Both the position numbers and the translations under genes were made by a program. A DNA stretch of 64,000 nt from Sulfidibacterium sp964549335 (GTDB lineage Bacteria > Bacteroidota > Bacteroidia > Bacteroidales > F082). Position 1 is the first letter of the stretch. Each line of letters opens with the position of its first letter. The DNA is taken from assembly GCA_964549335.1 (NCBI GenBank), contig CAZJUQ010000035.1, positions 1-64,000 on the forward strand. Direction: 5' to 3'. The notes beneath the pieces were generated by a model. It had not been told where the DNA came from and did not search any database. It was given only the letters and a program-made list of their open reading frames with translations. Shown piece by piece: positions 35,746 to 43,644 of this stretch.

Positions 35746-36510
35746 TTAATTTTCCAATTTGTAAATTACCAGTTGCGACGAAGCGTCATTAACAAGGTAA
35801 ACCAAATTATTATCGTCGTCAACCGCAACCCCTTCGTACTTGTAATCGTCGAGCATGTATTGTTTAACGGGTTCCATTTTATAATTACACTTGTAAAGCG
35901 TTTTCGATTCGTCGCTGACCACCCATACCGTTGAGATTCCGGCATCTACATATATGCCCGAATAGTCGGAGGCAAACTTCAATCCGGTTTCTTCCAATAT
36001 CCCTCTTTCGGGGTTCCAAACACACAAAAGCCCGGGATTGGCTTCGTTTACAATATAATAACTGCTGTTGTTGGAATTGTAGGCAATACCTTCAAGGCCT
36101 TTGTTTTGAACATTTGCCGGGATATCAATCACAAATCTCTGTTTTTCGTTACCGTCACCGTTCAAAATCACAACTTCCCGTTTACGTTCTTCCACTATTG
36201 CCAACTCACCGGTTTTACGGTTAAAACATATGCCTTCCAAATCGTCTCCTTTAAAAGGCAGCTTTTTAATAATATTACCTTCCAAATCCATTTCAAACAC
36301 ATTGTTAGTGTTATCGCTCACCGTAAACAGCGCCGATTTGTCTGCATTAAATGTAAGTCCCGAAGGTTCCTTAACGTCAAGATGATAATTTGCGACAAGT
36401 TTCAGCTTACCCGTTTCCACGCCGGCGGCGGGTTGAGGAGTGTTTTTTTCACATCCCGTCATCGCCGACAAAAACAATACAAACAACAGAGGTTTGAAAT
36501 ATATTCTCAT
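35746..36510 (-). CDS. SdiA-regulated-type beta-propeller lipoprotein
   Basis: A 254-residue lipoprotein: signal peptide and lipobox ending in SAMTGC (Cys20), then a six-bladed-propeller-type domain of the SdiA-regulated/YjiK family. The blocks are EPSGLTFNADKSALFTVSD near 48-66, GDDLEGICFNRKTGELAIVEE near 88-108, NKGLEGIAYNS near 132-142 and YEGVAVDDDNNLVYLVND near 225-242. The fold resembles phytase-like propellers. Substrate and activity are unknown. Residues after the cysteine (EKNT) do not match the surface-export signal, so it may face the periplasm. It is in the middle of the seven-gene block. Confidence 0.82.
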   Translation of the reverse strand: MRIYFKPLLFVLFLSAMTGCEKNTPQPAAGVETGKLKLVANYHLDVKEPSGLTFNADKSALFTVSDNTNNVFEMDLEGNIIKKLPFKGDDLEGICFNRKTGELAIVEERKREVVILNGDGNEKQRFVIDIPANVQNKGLEGIAYNSNNSSYYIVNEANPGLLCVWNPERGILEETGLKFASDYSGIYVDAGISTVWVVSDESKTLYKCNYKMEPVKQYMLDDYKYEGVAVDDDNNLVYLVNDASSQLVIYKLEN

Positions 36511-36521
36511 ATTTTTTCACG

Positions 36522-37607
36522 TCAACGGTTATTACTCTGCCCCGGTGTAGGGGGTCTGTCGCTATCGGGGTCGAAAAGCACCCAAGTTGCCGCACCATCG
36601 CCGTCGCGTCCTGCCGACCAGTCGGAAACCGGCCCGGGATCAATATCGCCACCCGTTCCATAGGTTAACGAATCGGCAAAAACAACACCGTCTTTCGACA
36701 GCCCTATCGACTCACCGCTACTCGAAAGTTTGAAATTAGTAAACAGAGGTCCGCTTTCGGGACCTGTACCGTCGCAAATAACAACCACAAAACCGTGAGC
36801 CGGAACCACCGTTTTTTCGGGGAATCCTTCCGGAATTTGATTTTTCTGAATATCGTCAAGTTTGTCGGTCAAATACCATCCGGCGAGGTCTATGTCGGTT
36901 TCACCCGTGTTGTATATCTCAATCCAGTCGGGATAATCATTGTTGGGACCGGGATAAAAGGTGTTGTTGCTCGCCATAAATTCGTTAATAACAAGAGTGC
37001 CTTCAACGGGAGCACTGCCGTCGTTGGGCATTCCCGGAGTTTTCGAGGCAAGTACCACCCATTCGTCAGCACCGTCGCTGCTCCTTCCGAAAGATTTATC
37101 GTCTTCCAAACCGTTAAAATCATCAGAAATATCTATCTGCACTTTCGAGGGGTCGTAAAGGGCTACCCGGTGGTCTTTCGACGAGCTAAGTCCCGTATTG
37201 ATAAAAATTTTGCCGTTTGCTATTCCCGTGGGTATATCGTTCCCCGAAGCGTCGGCGGCACCGAAAATCAAAACCAAAAATCCTTTCGGAGGTATGGTTG
37301 TTACGGTTCCTTTATCCGAAGGTATTTTTTGATAATCATCCTCTGTTCCGGGATTGTCGGTAATATACATTCCCGCTATATCAACGGCTTTGGTACCCTT
37401 ATTGTAAAGCTCAACCCAATCGGCATTGCTGCCGCTTTCGTCGGTAAAATAGGGACTTGTAATATCTTTGGTTATCAATTCGTTAATAACTATATCGCTG
37501 TAGTTTTCGGGGGGAGCCGGCTGAGGGGCAGGCAATTCGTCTTTCACACAAGAGGAAAACAGGACGGTTACAAATGTTATTATTACCAAATATAATATCT
37601 TTTTCAT
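36522..37607 (-). CDS. Lipoprotein with two lamin-tail domains
   Basis: A 361-residue lipoprotein (lipobox LFSSC, Cys20) with two lamin-tail domains. Domain 1 is at about 38-190 (IVINELITKD, DWVELYNKGTKAVDIAGMYITD) and domain 2 at about 200-345 (LVINEFMASNN, DWIEIYNTGETDIDLAGWYLTD). A proline/glycine-rich spacer follows the cysteine. The residues after the cysteine are V-K-D-E, matching the X-K-(D/E)2 lipoprotein export signal known from Bacteroidota, so surface display is likely. Such proteins often occur with polyphosphate-polymerase-like or CotH genes. It lies 27 bases downstream of the porin gene. Confidence 0.86.
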   Translation of the reverse strand: MKKILYLVIITFVTVLFSSCVKDELPAPQPAPPENYSDIVINELITKDITSPYFTDESGSNADWVELYNKGTKAVDIAGMYITDNPGTEDDYQKIPSDKGTVTTIPPKGFLVLIFGAADASGNDIPTGIANGKIFINTGLSSSKDHRVALYDPSKVQIDISDDFNGLEDDKSFGRSSDGADEWVVLASKTPGMPNDGSAPVEGTLVINEFMASNNTFYPGPNNDYPDWIEIYNTGETDIDLAGWYLTDKLDDIQKNQIPEGFPEKTVVPAHGFVVVICDGTGPESGPLFTNFKLSSSGESIGLSKDGVVFADSLTYGTGGDIDPGPVSDWSAGRDGDGAATWVLFDPDSDRPPTPGQSNNR

Positions 37608-37634
37608 TTTTGCTGAATATTTAAATTTATTACA

Positions 37635-39212
37635 TTAAAAATCAATCTCTATTCGTGCTTGCAACATACCGAAATCAATACCGGCTTTTCCGGTGGGTAA
37701 ATCTTTATAGGTATCGTATTTACCTTTGCCGTCGGCCCAGCGGTCGTTATTTACATACGAATAACCGAGCATCATTTTTACATTGTAATTAAAATAATAA
37801 TTCAACGCTGCCGTGTATATTTCGCATGCTCCCCCTTGAATGTAGGGAATATCGCTACCCTCCTTAAAACTGTTGGCATCGGTGAAAGAGTAACGCAAAG
37901 CAAATTCCAAAACACCCTTTTTGTAATTTCTGAAATTTATTTGCGAAAACTCGGCTTCAGCCATATTGTAATAATAATCGGCATTGGTAATGAGCCAACC
38001 GCCGTACAGGAAAAACCCTTTAACATATGCCTTGTCTTCGCCCTCGGCGGTTTTTGTTTCGTCTCTTTGAATTTGGCTGCCTATGTATTCTCCGGCTATT
38101 TTAAAATTTTTATAAGCAAAAGCGGTTTCAAAACCGTAAAGAACCATCGATTTCGAATCGGTTATGTCGTCGGTATCAACATATTTTTTTCTGTTAATTG
38201 AAGTTTCGGAACGCGACGAGAAACGGAAACTGTTTACGGGGTCGCCGAGTTCGGGAATTTTAGGCGTTCTGTACGAACCGGCAACACCCAAGTGCAATAC
38301 CATATCGTGTGTTTTTACCGGAGTATAAGCTACCCTTCCTGTTGCCGACCACCCCGCCGAAGTTCCCTGTTTTTTGTTTTGGTCTTGCATTAAATCGTTC
38401 GCTATTTCGCTTGAAAACAATCCCGTTTCCACAAAATAACGGTGTCCGAACTTCCTGAACGATACGCCGAGGTGTCGCGAAGGAGCTAACTTGGTTATCA
38501 TGGGTCTCTCAATAAAGGTGAGGTAACGCGATGTGGTTGTCTCTTCCATTGAAAAAGGCTCTTTGAAGTTTCCGGCTTTTATTTGCCAGTTGTTTTCACC
38601 AATGTAGCGCACAAATGCATCTTTGATGTCAACCTCGTTGTATGCAAAATCAAAATCTATCTCGCCGCCCCAATGTCCCCAAAGTATGGTTTTCATGGCA
38701 AACCTCATCCTCCTGATGTTTACGCCGTTGCCGATATTCTCGTTGTCGCCGAAATATGCGGCACCATCAAAATAGACACGGTTATCGAACCAATATTTGA
38801 ACCTGTTGTCGGGGGTTGAAAACATAAGAATTCCGTCGCGCGACTCGGTATTTAACGAAACCCGTAAAGCCACCGTCTTGCCGTAATCGTTTTTAACCGT
38901 CTTGCCGAAAAGATGAACCGTCAAATTACTCTCTTTTTCAACAGTAACACTCTCTTTTTTGTAACCCGGTTTGGATATCTCAATAACAACGGGAAAAGAT
39001 TTCACGTTTAATTTAAAAAATCCGTTAATATCGGTATGAACCGGAGATAAATCCCCGCCTTTTACCGTTATTACGGCATCTTTTACCGGTGTTTGCATAC
39101 CCGCCGGAAAAACGGTCCCCGTGATTGTTCCCCCGTTTTGTGCCGAAAGGAAATTGCAGGAAACAAATGTTAACGCAAATCCCAAAATAATTTTTAATAA
39201 ATTTTTTTTCAT
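37635..39212 (-). CDS. Porin O/P family outer-membrane protein with N-terminal CarboxypepD-like domain
   Basis: A 525-residue outer-membrane protein and first gene of the block. After a signal peptide (ending LSAQ) comes a carboxypeptidase-regulatory-like beta-sandwich (about 28-105, GTITGTVFPAGMQTPVKDAV). A 16-18-strand barrel of the phosphate-selective porin O/P family follows, with WFDNRVYFDGAAYFGDN and RRMRFAMKTILWGHWGGEIDFDFA near 140-185, ending in a C-terminal phenylalanine (RIEIDF). OprO/OprP of Pseudomonas take up polyphosphate and phosphate. Many Bacteroidota members have unknown selectivity. Confidence 0.88.
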   Translation of the reverse strand: MKKNLLKIILGFALTFVSCNFLSAQNGGTITGTVFPAGMQTPVKDAVITVKGGDLSPVHTDINGFFKLNVKSFPVVIEISKPGYKKESVTVEKESNLTVHLFGKTVKNDYGKTVALRVSLNTESRDGILMFSTPDNRFKYWFDNRVYFDGAAYFGDNENIGNGVNIRRMRFAMKTILWGHWGGEIDFDFAYNEVDIKDAFVRYIGENNWQIKAGNFKEPFSMEETTTSRYLTFIERPMITKLAPSRHLGVSFRKFGHRYFVETGLFSSEIANDLMQDQNKKQGTSAGWSATGRVAYTPVKTHDMVLHLGVAGSYRTPKIPELGDPVNSFRFSSRSETSINRKKYVDTDDITDSKSMVLYGFETAFAYKNFKIAGEYIGSQIQRDETKTAEGEDKAYVKGFFLYGGWLITNADYYYNMAEAEFSQINFRNYKKGVLEFALRYSFTDANSFKEGSDIPYIQGGACEIYTAALNYYFNYNVKMMLGYSYVNNDRWADGKGKYDTYKDLPTGKAGIDFGMLQARIEIDF

Positions 39213-39613
39213 ATGCCTTTATTTTTGTAATTTTTGAAATTTGAAGCGGCTCACAAGCATCAAAACCTGCAAAACAACTTCGCCACCACACGAATTCCGT
39301 TAACCGGTCTTATTCCATTTTGCGATTAATAAAATTCATGTTTTTTCTGTCAAAACATTTTTTTCATTGCAAAAAAAAGAAAAGAGGACTATCAAAACAA
39401 AAATTCAACCTATACAACAACACTACAATAACGGTAATGCACATCACTGAACAGGGTATTATCAAACAAACATATACCGGTGTTGCCCTTTGAAAAAGAT
39501 AAGCCACAGGACAAACCTCTTTTTTGTTCGTGTTGTCATATTAACGTATTAAAGGGTTTGCAAATCAGTTTTTCCGTCATCCCGCTTTTTTTCAACGGAA
39601 CACAAAAGTTCAT
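39213..39613. other. About 400 bp intergenic region, no gene seen
   Basis: It separates the leftward porin operon from the rightward gene at 39641. No open frame with family resemblance and no strong hairpin were found. A minus-strand TAnnTTTG box for the porin operon could not be located, so that promoter may use a different sigma factor or a weak box. Confidence 0.5.
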
Positions 39614-39621
39614 TACCTTTG
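39614..39621 (+). promoter_or_regulatory. Promoter -7 box for the D-amino-acid enzyme gene
   Basis: TACCTTTG lies 20 bases before ATG 39641 and immediately in front of an in-frame TTG at 39623, which cannot be the start if this promoter is used. Confidence 0.66.
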
Positions 39622-39640
39622 ATTGAAAATTTTTTTTGAA

Positions 39641-40735
39641 ATGAAAACAGATTTTCCCGCATTAATAATAGATACAGGCAAAGTGGAATCGAATATCGAG
39701 AGAATGCTTTCAAAAGCCTCGAAATCAAAAGCGGTATTACGCCCGCATTTCAAAACACATCAATCGGCAAGGACGGGTGAAATTTTTCGCAAAAAAGGAG
39801 TAGAAAAAATTACCGTTTCGTCGGTACAAATGGCGGAGTATTTTGCAAAATACGGCTGGAACGATATCACCATCGCCTTCCCCCTAAACCTGCTCGAAAT
39901 CGAAAAAACGGACAATCTCGCCGGAAAGATAAAACTCAACATTTTGCTCGACTCACCGTTCGTAGCATCTGAAATTGCAAAAAATACAAAAAACAATATC
40001 GGTGTTTTCATAGAAATAGACACCGGTTACCACCGCACGGGATTGTTGCCCGGACAAGAGAATGAAATAGAAAAAATAACAGATATAATTTCAAATACGA
40101 AAAATCTGAATTTTAAAGGCTTCCTCACACACGCCGGACATACCTACAATGCTAACGGCAAGGAGAAAATCATTGAAATTCTCAACGATGCCAAACAAAA
40201 GATGACCGCTTTGAAAAACAAGTGGCAACAAAGGTTCCCTGACATCATTGTTTCGTACGGCGACACCCCTTCGTGCAGCATTGCCGATAATTGCAACGGT
40301 TTCGACGAAATTAGACCCGGAAATTTTGTCTATTACGATGTAATGCAATACCATTTGGGTTCATGCAATTTAAGCGACATTGCCGTTTCGGTGGCGGCTC
40401 CCGTAACAGGCATTTACAAAAACAGAAGCGAAATTGCGGTTTACGGTGGTGCTGTCCACCTCTCGAAAGAGTTTATCGCAGGTGACAATAATTTTTCGAT
40501 ATTCGGATATATAGTAAAATATAACGGAAATTTCTGCTGGAACGAACCCCTAAACGGGGCTTGGGTCAAAAGCATATCCCAGGAACACGGCATAGTTCAC
40601 ATGCCGGCAAACGAATTGGGAAAAATAAAACAGGGTGATGTCATAGGAATTTTACCGGTTCATTCGTGCCTCACGGCAAACCTGCTTAATAAAAAATTCT
40701 TTATTCCGTCAAACGAACCAAACATTTCTCCCTGA
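39641..40735 (+). CDS. D-threonine aldolase/D-serine dehydratase-like PLP enzyme
   Basis: A 364-residue fold-type III PLP enzyme: alanine-racemase-like N-terminal barrel with PLP lysine in RPHFKTHQSA near 36-45, then the C-terminal D-ser_dehydrat domain with the metal-binding motif PVHSCLTANLL near 342-352 (His and Cys ligands). Characterised relatives are metal-dependent D-threonine aldolases, D-serine dehydratases or 3-hydroxyaspartate aldolases, so the exact substrate is open. ATG 39641 is used. It is followed after 43 bases by a GH3 glycosidase on the same strand. Confidence 0.85.
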   Translation: MKTDFPALIIDTGKVESNIERMLSKASKSKAVLRPHFKTHQSARTGEIFRKKGVEKITVSSVQMAEYFAKYGWNDITIAFPLNLLEIEKTDNLAGKIKLNILLDSPFVASEIAKNTKNNIGVFIEIDTGYHRTGLLPGQENEIEKITDIISNTKNLNFKGFLTHAGHTYNANGKEKIIEILNDAKQKMTALKNKWQQRFPDIIVSYGDTPSCSIADNCNGFDEIRPGNFVYYDVMQYHLGSCNLSDIAVSVAAPVTGIYKNRSEIAVYGGAVHLSKEFIAGDNNFSIFGYIVKYNGNFCWNEPLNGAWVKSISQEHGIVHMPANELGKIKQGDVIGILPVHSCLTANLLNKKFFIPSNEPNISP

Positions 40736-40778
40736 AGACATCAAAACCACACGTAAAAATTTAATAAAATAATGTAAA

Positions 40779-43373
40779 ATGAAGGTTTCGTTAATTACAC
40801 TGTTCTTGTTTATGTCGATTGGCATTTGCACTGCGCAACACAAAGATATTCCGCTTTACAAAAACGAAAATGCCGGCTTGGACCTCCGCATTCGCGATAT
40901 TATTTCACGGATGACATTACAACAAAAGATATCTCAATTACGATACGATGCTCCGGCAATAAAAAACGACAGCCTCGACATTCCGGCATATAACTGGTGG
41001 AACGAATGCCTCCACGGTGTTGCACGTTCGGGCGAAGCAACGGTATATCCGCAGGCCATCGGTTTAGCCGCCACTTTCGATACCGGATTAATCCACAGAA
41101 TTGCCACCCAAATATCAGACGAAGCACGCGCCAAATACAATTACTATACAGCCAACGGCAGATACGGACACAGGTATGAAGGTTTGACATTTTGGTCGCC
41201 GAACATCAACATTTTCAGAGACCCGCGCTGGGGACGCGGACAGGAAACTTACGGCGAAGACCCCTTTCTGACGGGAAGTTTAGCCGTGAGTTTTATTAAA
41301 GGACTTCAGGGAGATGACCCCCGGTATCTGAAAACTATTGCCACATCAAAACATTTTGCCGTACACAGCGGACCCGAATCATCACGCCACCAAATAGACG
41401 TAACCCCCTCGGACAGGGATTTGTGGGAAACCTACCTGCCCGCCTTTATCATGACCGTTGAACAGGCAAAGGTGCAGTCGGTAATGTGTGCTTATAACAG
41501 TTTCAGGGGTATGCCTTGTTGCGGAAACAATATTCTTTTAAAAGATATTTTGTACAAAAAACTGAAATTTAAAGGCTATGTGGTTTCCGACTGCTGGGCA
41601 ATAAGCGATTTTTACAACAAAAATTTTCACAATATCGTCAAAACACCGCAAGAGGCGGCGGCAATAGCTCTCAAATCGGGTACAGACCTCAACTGCGGCG
41701 TCGCATACAGATACCTCCAAAAGGCAATCGACGCAGGGTATATCACCCGTGAAGATATCGACAGCGCTTTATACAAAGTCCTAAAAGCACGTTTTATGCT
41801 GGGCATGTTCGACAACAGCGAAAATGTCCCCTATTCAAAAATCCCTTACTCCACGGTTTGCTCCGCCAAACATAACCGTACAGCACTCGAAGCGGCACAA
41901 AAATCCATAGTCTTGCTAAAAAACGAAAACAACCTTTTGCCCCTGAACAAAAACATCAAATCGCTGGCGGTAATCGGTCCCGGCATAAAAGATTACGACC
42001 TCTATTTGGGAAACTATCACGGATACCCTCGAAAACGCACTAACCTTTTGCAAGCATTACAAAAAAAACTTCCCGGCACAAAAATACATGCCGCTTTCGG
42101 CACCTATTTGTGCGACGGACTGCCGCCGGTAGATTATATTCCTCCGCAATATTTGCTGTCGGGAGAAAAAAACATACCCGGCGGGCTTAAAGCGGAATAT
42201 TTTAGCAACGACAGTTGTTATGGAGCCCCCGCTTTTATCCGTACCGACAGCACTGTTGATTTTACCTGGTACTCAGCAAGTCCCTTGAACCACAGTCCAC
42301 TGGACACCTTTTCTGTCAGGTGGTCGGGAAAAATTTTGGCACCGGTAACGGGAATGTACAAAATTGTAGTAACAGGAAGAGATAAATACACCCTTCATCT
42401 CGGCGACTCGGTAATAGTTTTCGATAACGGCTGGGATTACAACCAACAATTAGATTTTTACATGCAAAAGGGCAAAACTTACAATTTGAAAATAGAATAC
42501 GCAGCCCACAGCCCGAGAGGACAAATGCACCTTATGTGGTATGTACCCGGCGACAACTTAACACGCAAAGCAGTAGAAGCGGCTCAAAAATCCGATGTTA
42601 CAATACTTTTCCTCGGATTGAGCACACTGCTCGAAGAAGAACAAATGCAACTCCAAACCGAAGGTTTTTACCGCGGCGACCGTACTCTGTTGCGACTCCC
42701 AAAACCGCAAATAAACCTCATAAAAAAGATTTATGCCACCGGAAAACCGGTTGTCTTGGTATTAACGGGCGGCAGCGCCATTTCCATAAATTGGGCTAAC
42801 AAACATATACCGGCAATATTAGATGTCTGGTATCCGGGACAAGCGGGCGCCGAAGCCGTCGCCGGTGTCATTTTCGGCGATTACAACCCCGCAGGACGTC
42901 TGCCCGTCACTTTCTACAAGTCGGTAAACGACCTGCCCCCATTCGATAATTACAGCATGGAAAACAGAACCTACCGGTATTTTAAAGGCAATCCGCTCTA
43001 CTGTTTCGGTTACGGATTAAGCTACACCTCATTCAAATACGACAGCCTTAACCTCTCGCTCGCAAACGATACTCTGAACGTCAGGTTTACCCTTGAAAAC
43101 AACGGCAAATACGACGGCGACGAGGTGGCTCAGGTTTATGTAAAACTCCCCCGCTCAGCCAACTACACCCCGGCGATTAAAGAGTTGAAAGGTTTTACAA
43201 GAGTACATTTGAAAACCGGCGAAAGTAAAATCGTCACCATAAAACTGCCGTTAAAAAATCTACGGCACTGGGACTCATCATCGGAAACCTACATACTCTC
43301 CAAAGGAAAATACAAAATCATGGCGGGAGCTTCGTCAAACGATATCAGGCTGGAAAAAGATATTCAATTGTAA
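40779..43373 (+). CDS. GH3 glycoside hydrolase with PA14 insert (beta-xylosidase/glucosidase-like)
   Basis: An 864-residue exported enzyme with signal peptide (MKVSLITLFLFMSIGICTAQ). GH3 TIM barrel is at about 35-340 with NWWNECLHGVARSGEATVYP, FWSPNINIFRDPRWGRGQET and nucleophile Asp in GYVVSDCWAI near 265-274. The alpha/beta sandwich is split by a PA14 domain (about 465-615, GLKAEYF ... MHLMWY), a carbohydrate-binding insert seen in GH3 of plant-polysaccharide degraders. A fibronectin-III-like C-terminal domain follows (about 755-860). The ENWWNE-type motif is typical of xylan beta-xylosidases. No SusCD pair is adjacent, so it is not in a classical polysaccharide utilisation locus here. Confidence 0.92.
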   Translation: MKVSLITLFLFMSIGICTAQHKDIPLYKNENAGLDLRIRDIISRMTLQQKISQLRYDAPAIKNDSLDIPAYNWWNECLHGVARSGEATVYPQAIGLAATFDTGLIHRIATQISDEARAKYNYYTANGRYGHRYEGLTFWSPNINIFRDPRWGRGQETYGEDPFLTGSLAVSFIKGLQGDDPRYLKTIATSKHFAVHSGPESSRHQIDVTPSDRDLWETYLPAFIMTVEQAKVQSVMCAYNSFRGMPCCGNNILLKDILYKKLKFKGYVVSDCWAISDFYNKNFHNIVKTPQEAAAIALKSGTDLNCGVAYRYLQKAIDAGYITREDIDSALYKVLKARFMLGMFDNSENVPYSKIPYSTVCSAKHNRTALEAAQKSIVLLKNENNLLPLNKNIKSLAVIGPGIKDYDLYLGNYHGYPRKRTNLLQALQKKLPGTKIHAAFGTYLCDGLPPVDYIPPQYLLSGEKNIPGGLKAEYFSNDSCYGAPAFIRTDSTVDFTWYSASPLNHSPLDTFSVRWSGKILAPVTGMYKIVVTGRDKYTLHLGDSVIVFDNGWDYNQQLDFYMQKGKTYNLKIEYAAHSPRGQMHLMWYVPGDNLTRKAVEAAQKSDVTILFLGLSTLLEEEQMQLQTEGFYRGDRTLLRLPKPQINLIKKIYATGKPVVLVLTGGSAISINWANKHIPAILDVWYPGQAGAEAVAGVIFGDYNPAGRLPVTFYKSVNDLPPFDNYSMENRTYRYFKGNPLYCFGYGLSYTSFKYDSLNLSLANDTLNVRFTLENNGKYDGDEVAQVYVKLPRSANYTPAIKELKGFTRVHLKTGESKIVTIKLPLKNLRHWDSSSETYILSKGKYKIMAGASSNDIRLEKDIQL

Positions 43374-43427
43374 TGCCATAACATTACACATTCATTATCT
43401 TGTTGCATCATCATTTTTCAACTTATC

Positions 43428-43583
43428 AGGGCGGCAAACGGGCTGTCCGCTAATAGTCCTCGGCGGAGGCGCTGTTCGGCAACGGCGTTTTCAGGGGCTT
43501 CCTCACGTCAGCCCTGCCTCCGCCTGCCTCACTACCGCCCCCGCCTCCGGGCTGCCGCTCCCATCCCTGCCGCACTCCACCCT
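43428..43583. repeat. GC-rich intergenic island, candidate interspersed element
   Basis: Between the GH3 and aminopeptidase genes (whose stops face each other) lies a stretch with 84 G/C in the 120 bases 43441-43560 (70%), against roughly 40% around it. It has a 9-base inverted repeat GGCGGAGGC (43462-43470) and GCCTCCGCC (43516-43524). GGGCTGTCCGCT and GGGCTGCCGCTCCCATCCCT form direct-repeat-like ends. The pattern resembles dispersed intergenic repeats common in Bacteroidota genomes, which I recall but have not searched. It has no coding look. Confidence 0.55.
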
Positions 43584-43644
43584 TGTGCTTGAATTTCACC
43601 TTTCAAATTCTCCAATACACCCTTCGTGCAATTTTATGTAACTA

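Noticed and set aside
43369..43388. 7-bp hairpin overlapping the GH3 stop codon
   Set aside because: It has no T-run and is too short to be called a terminator.
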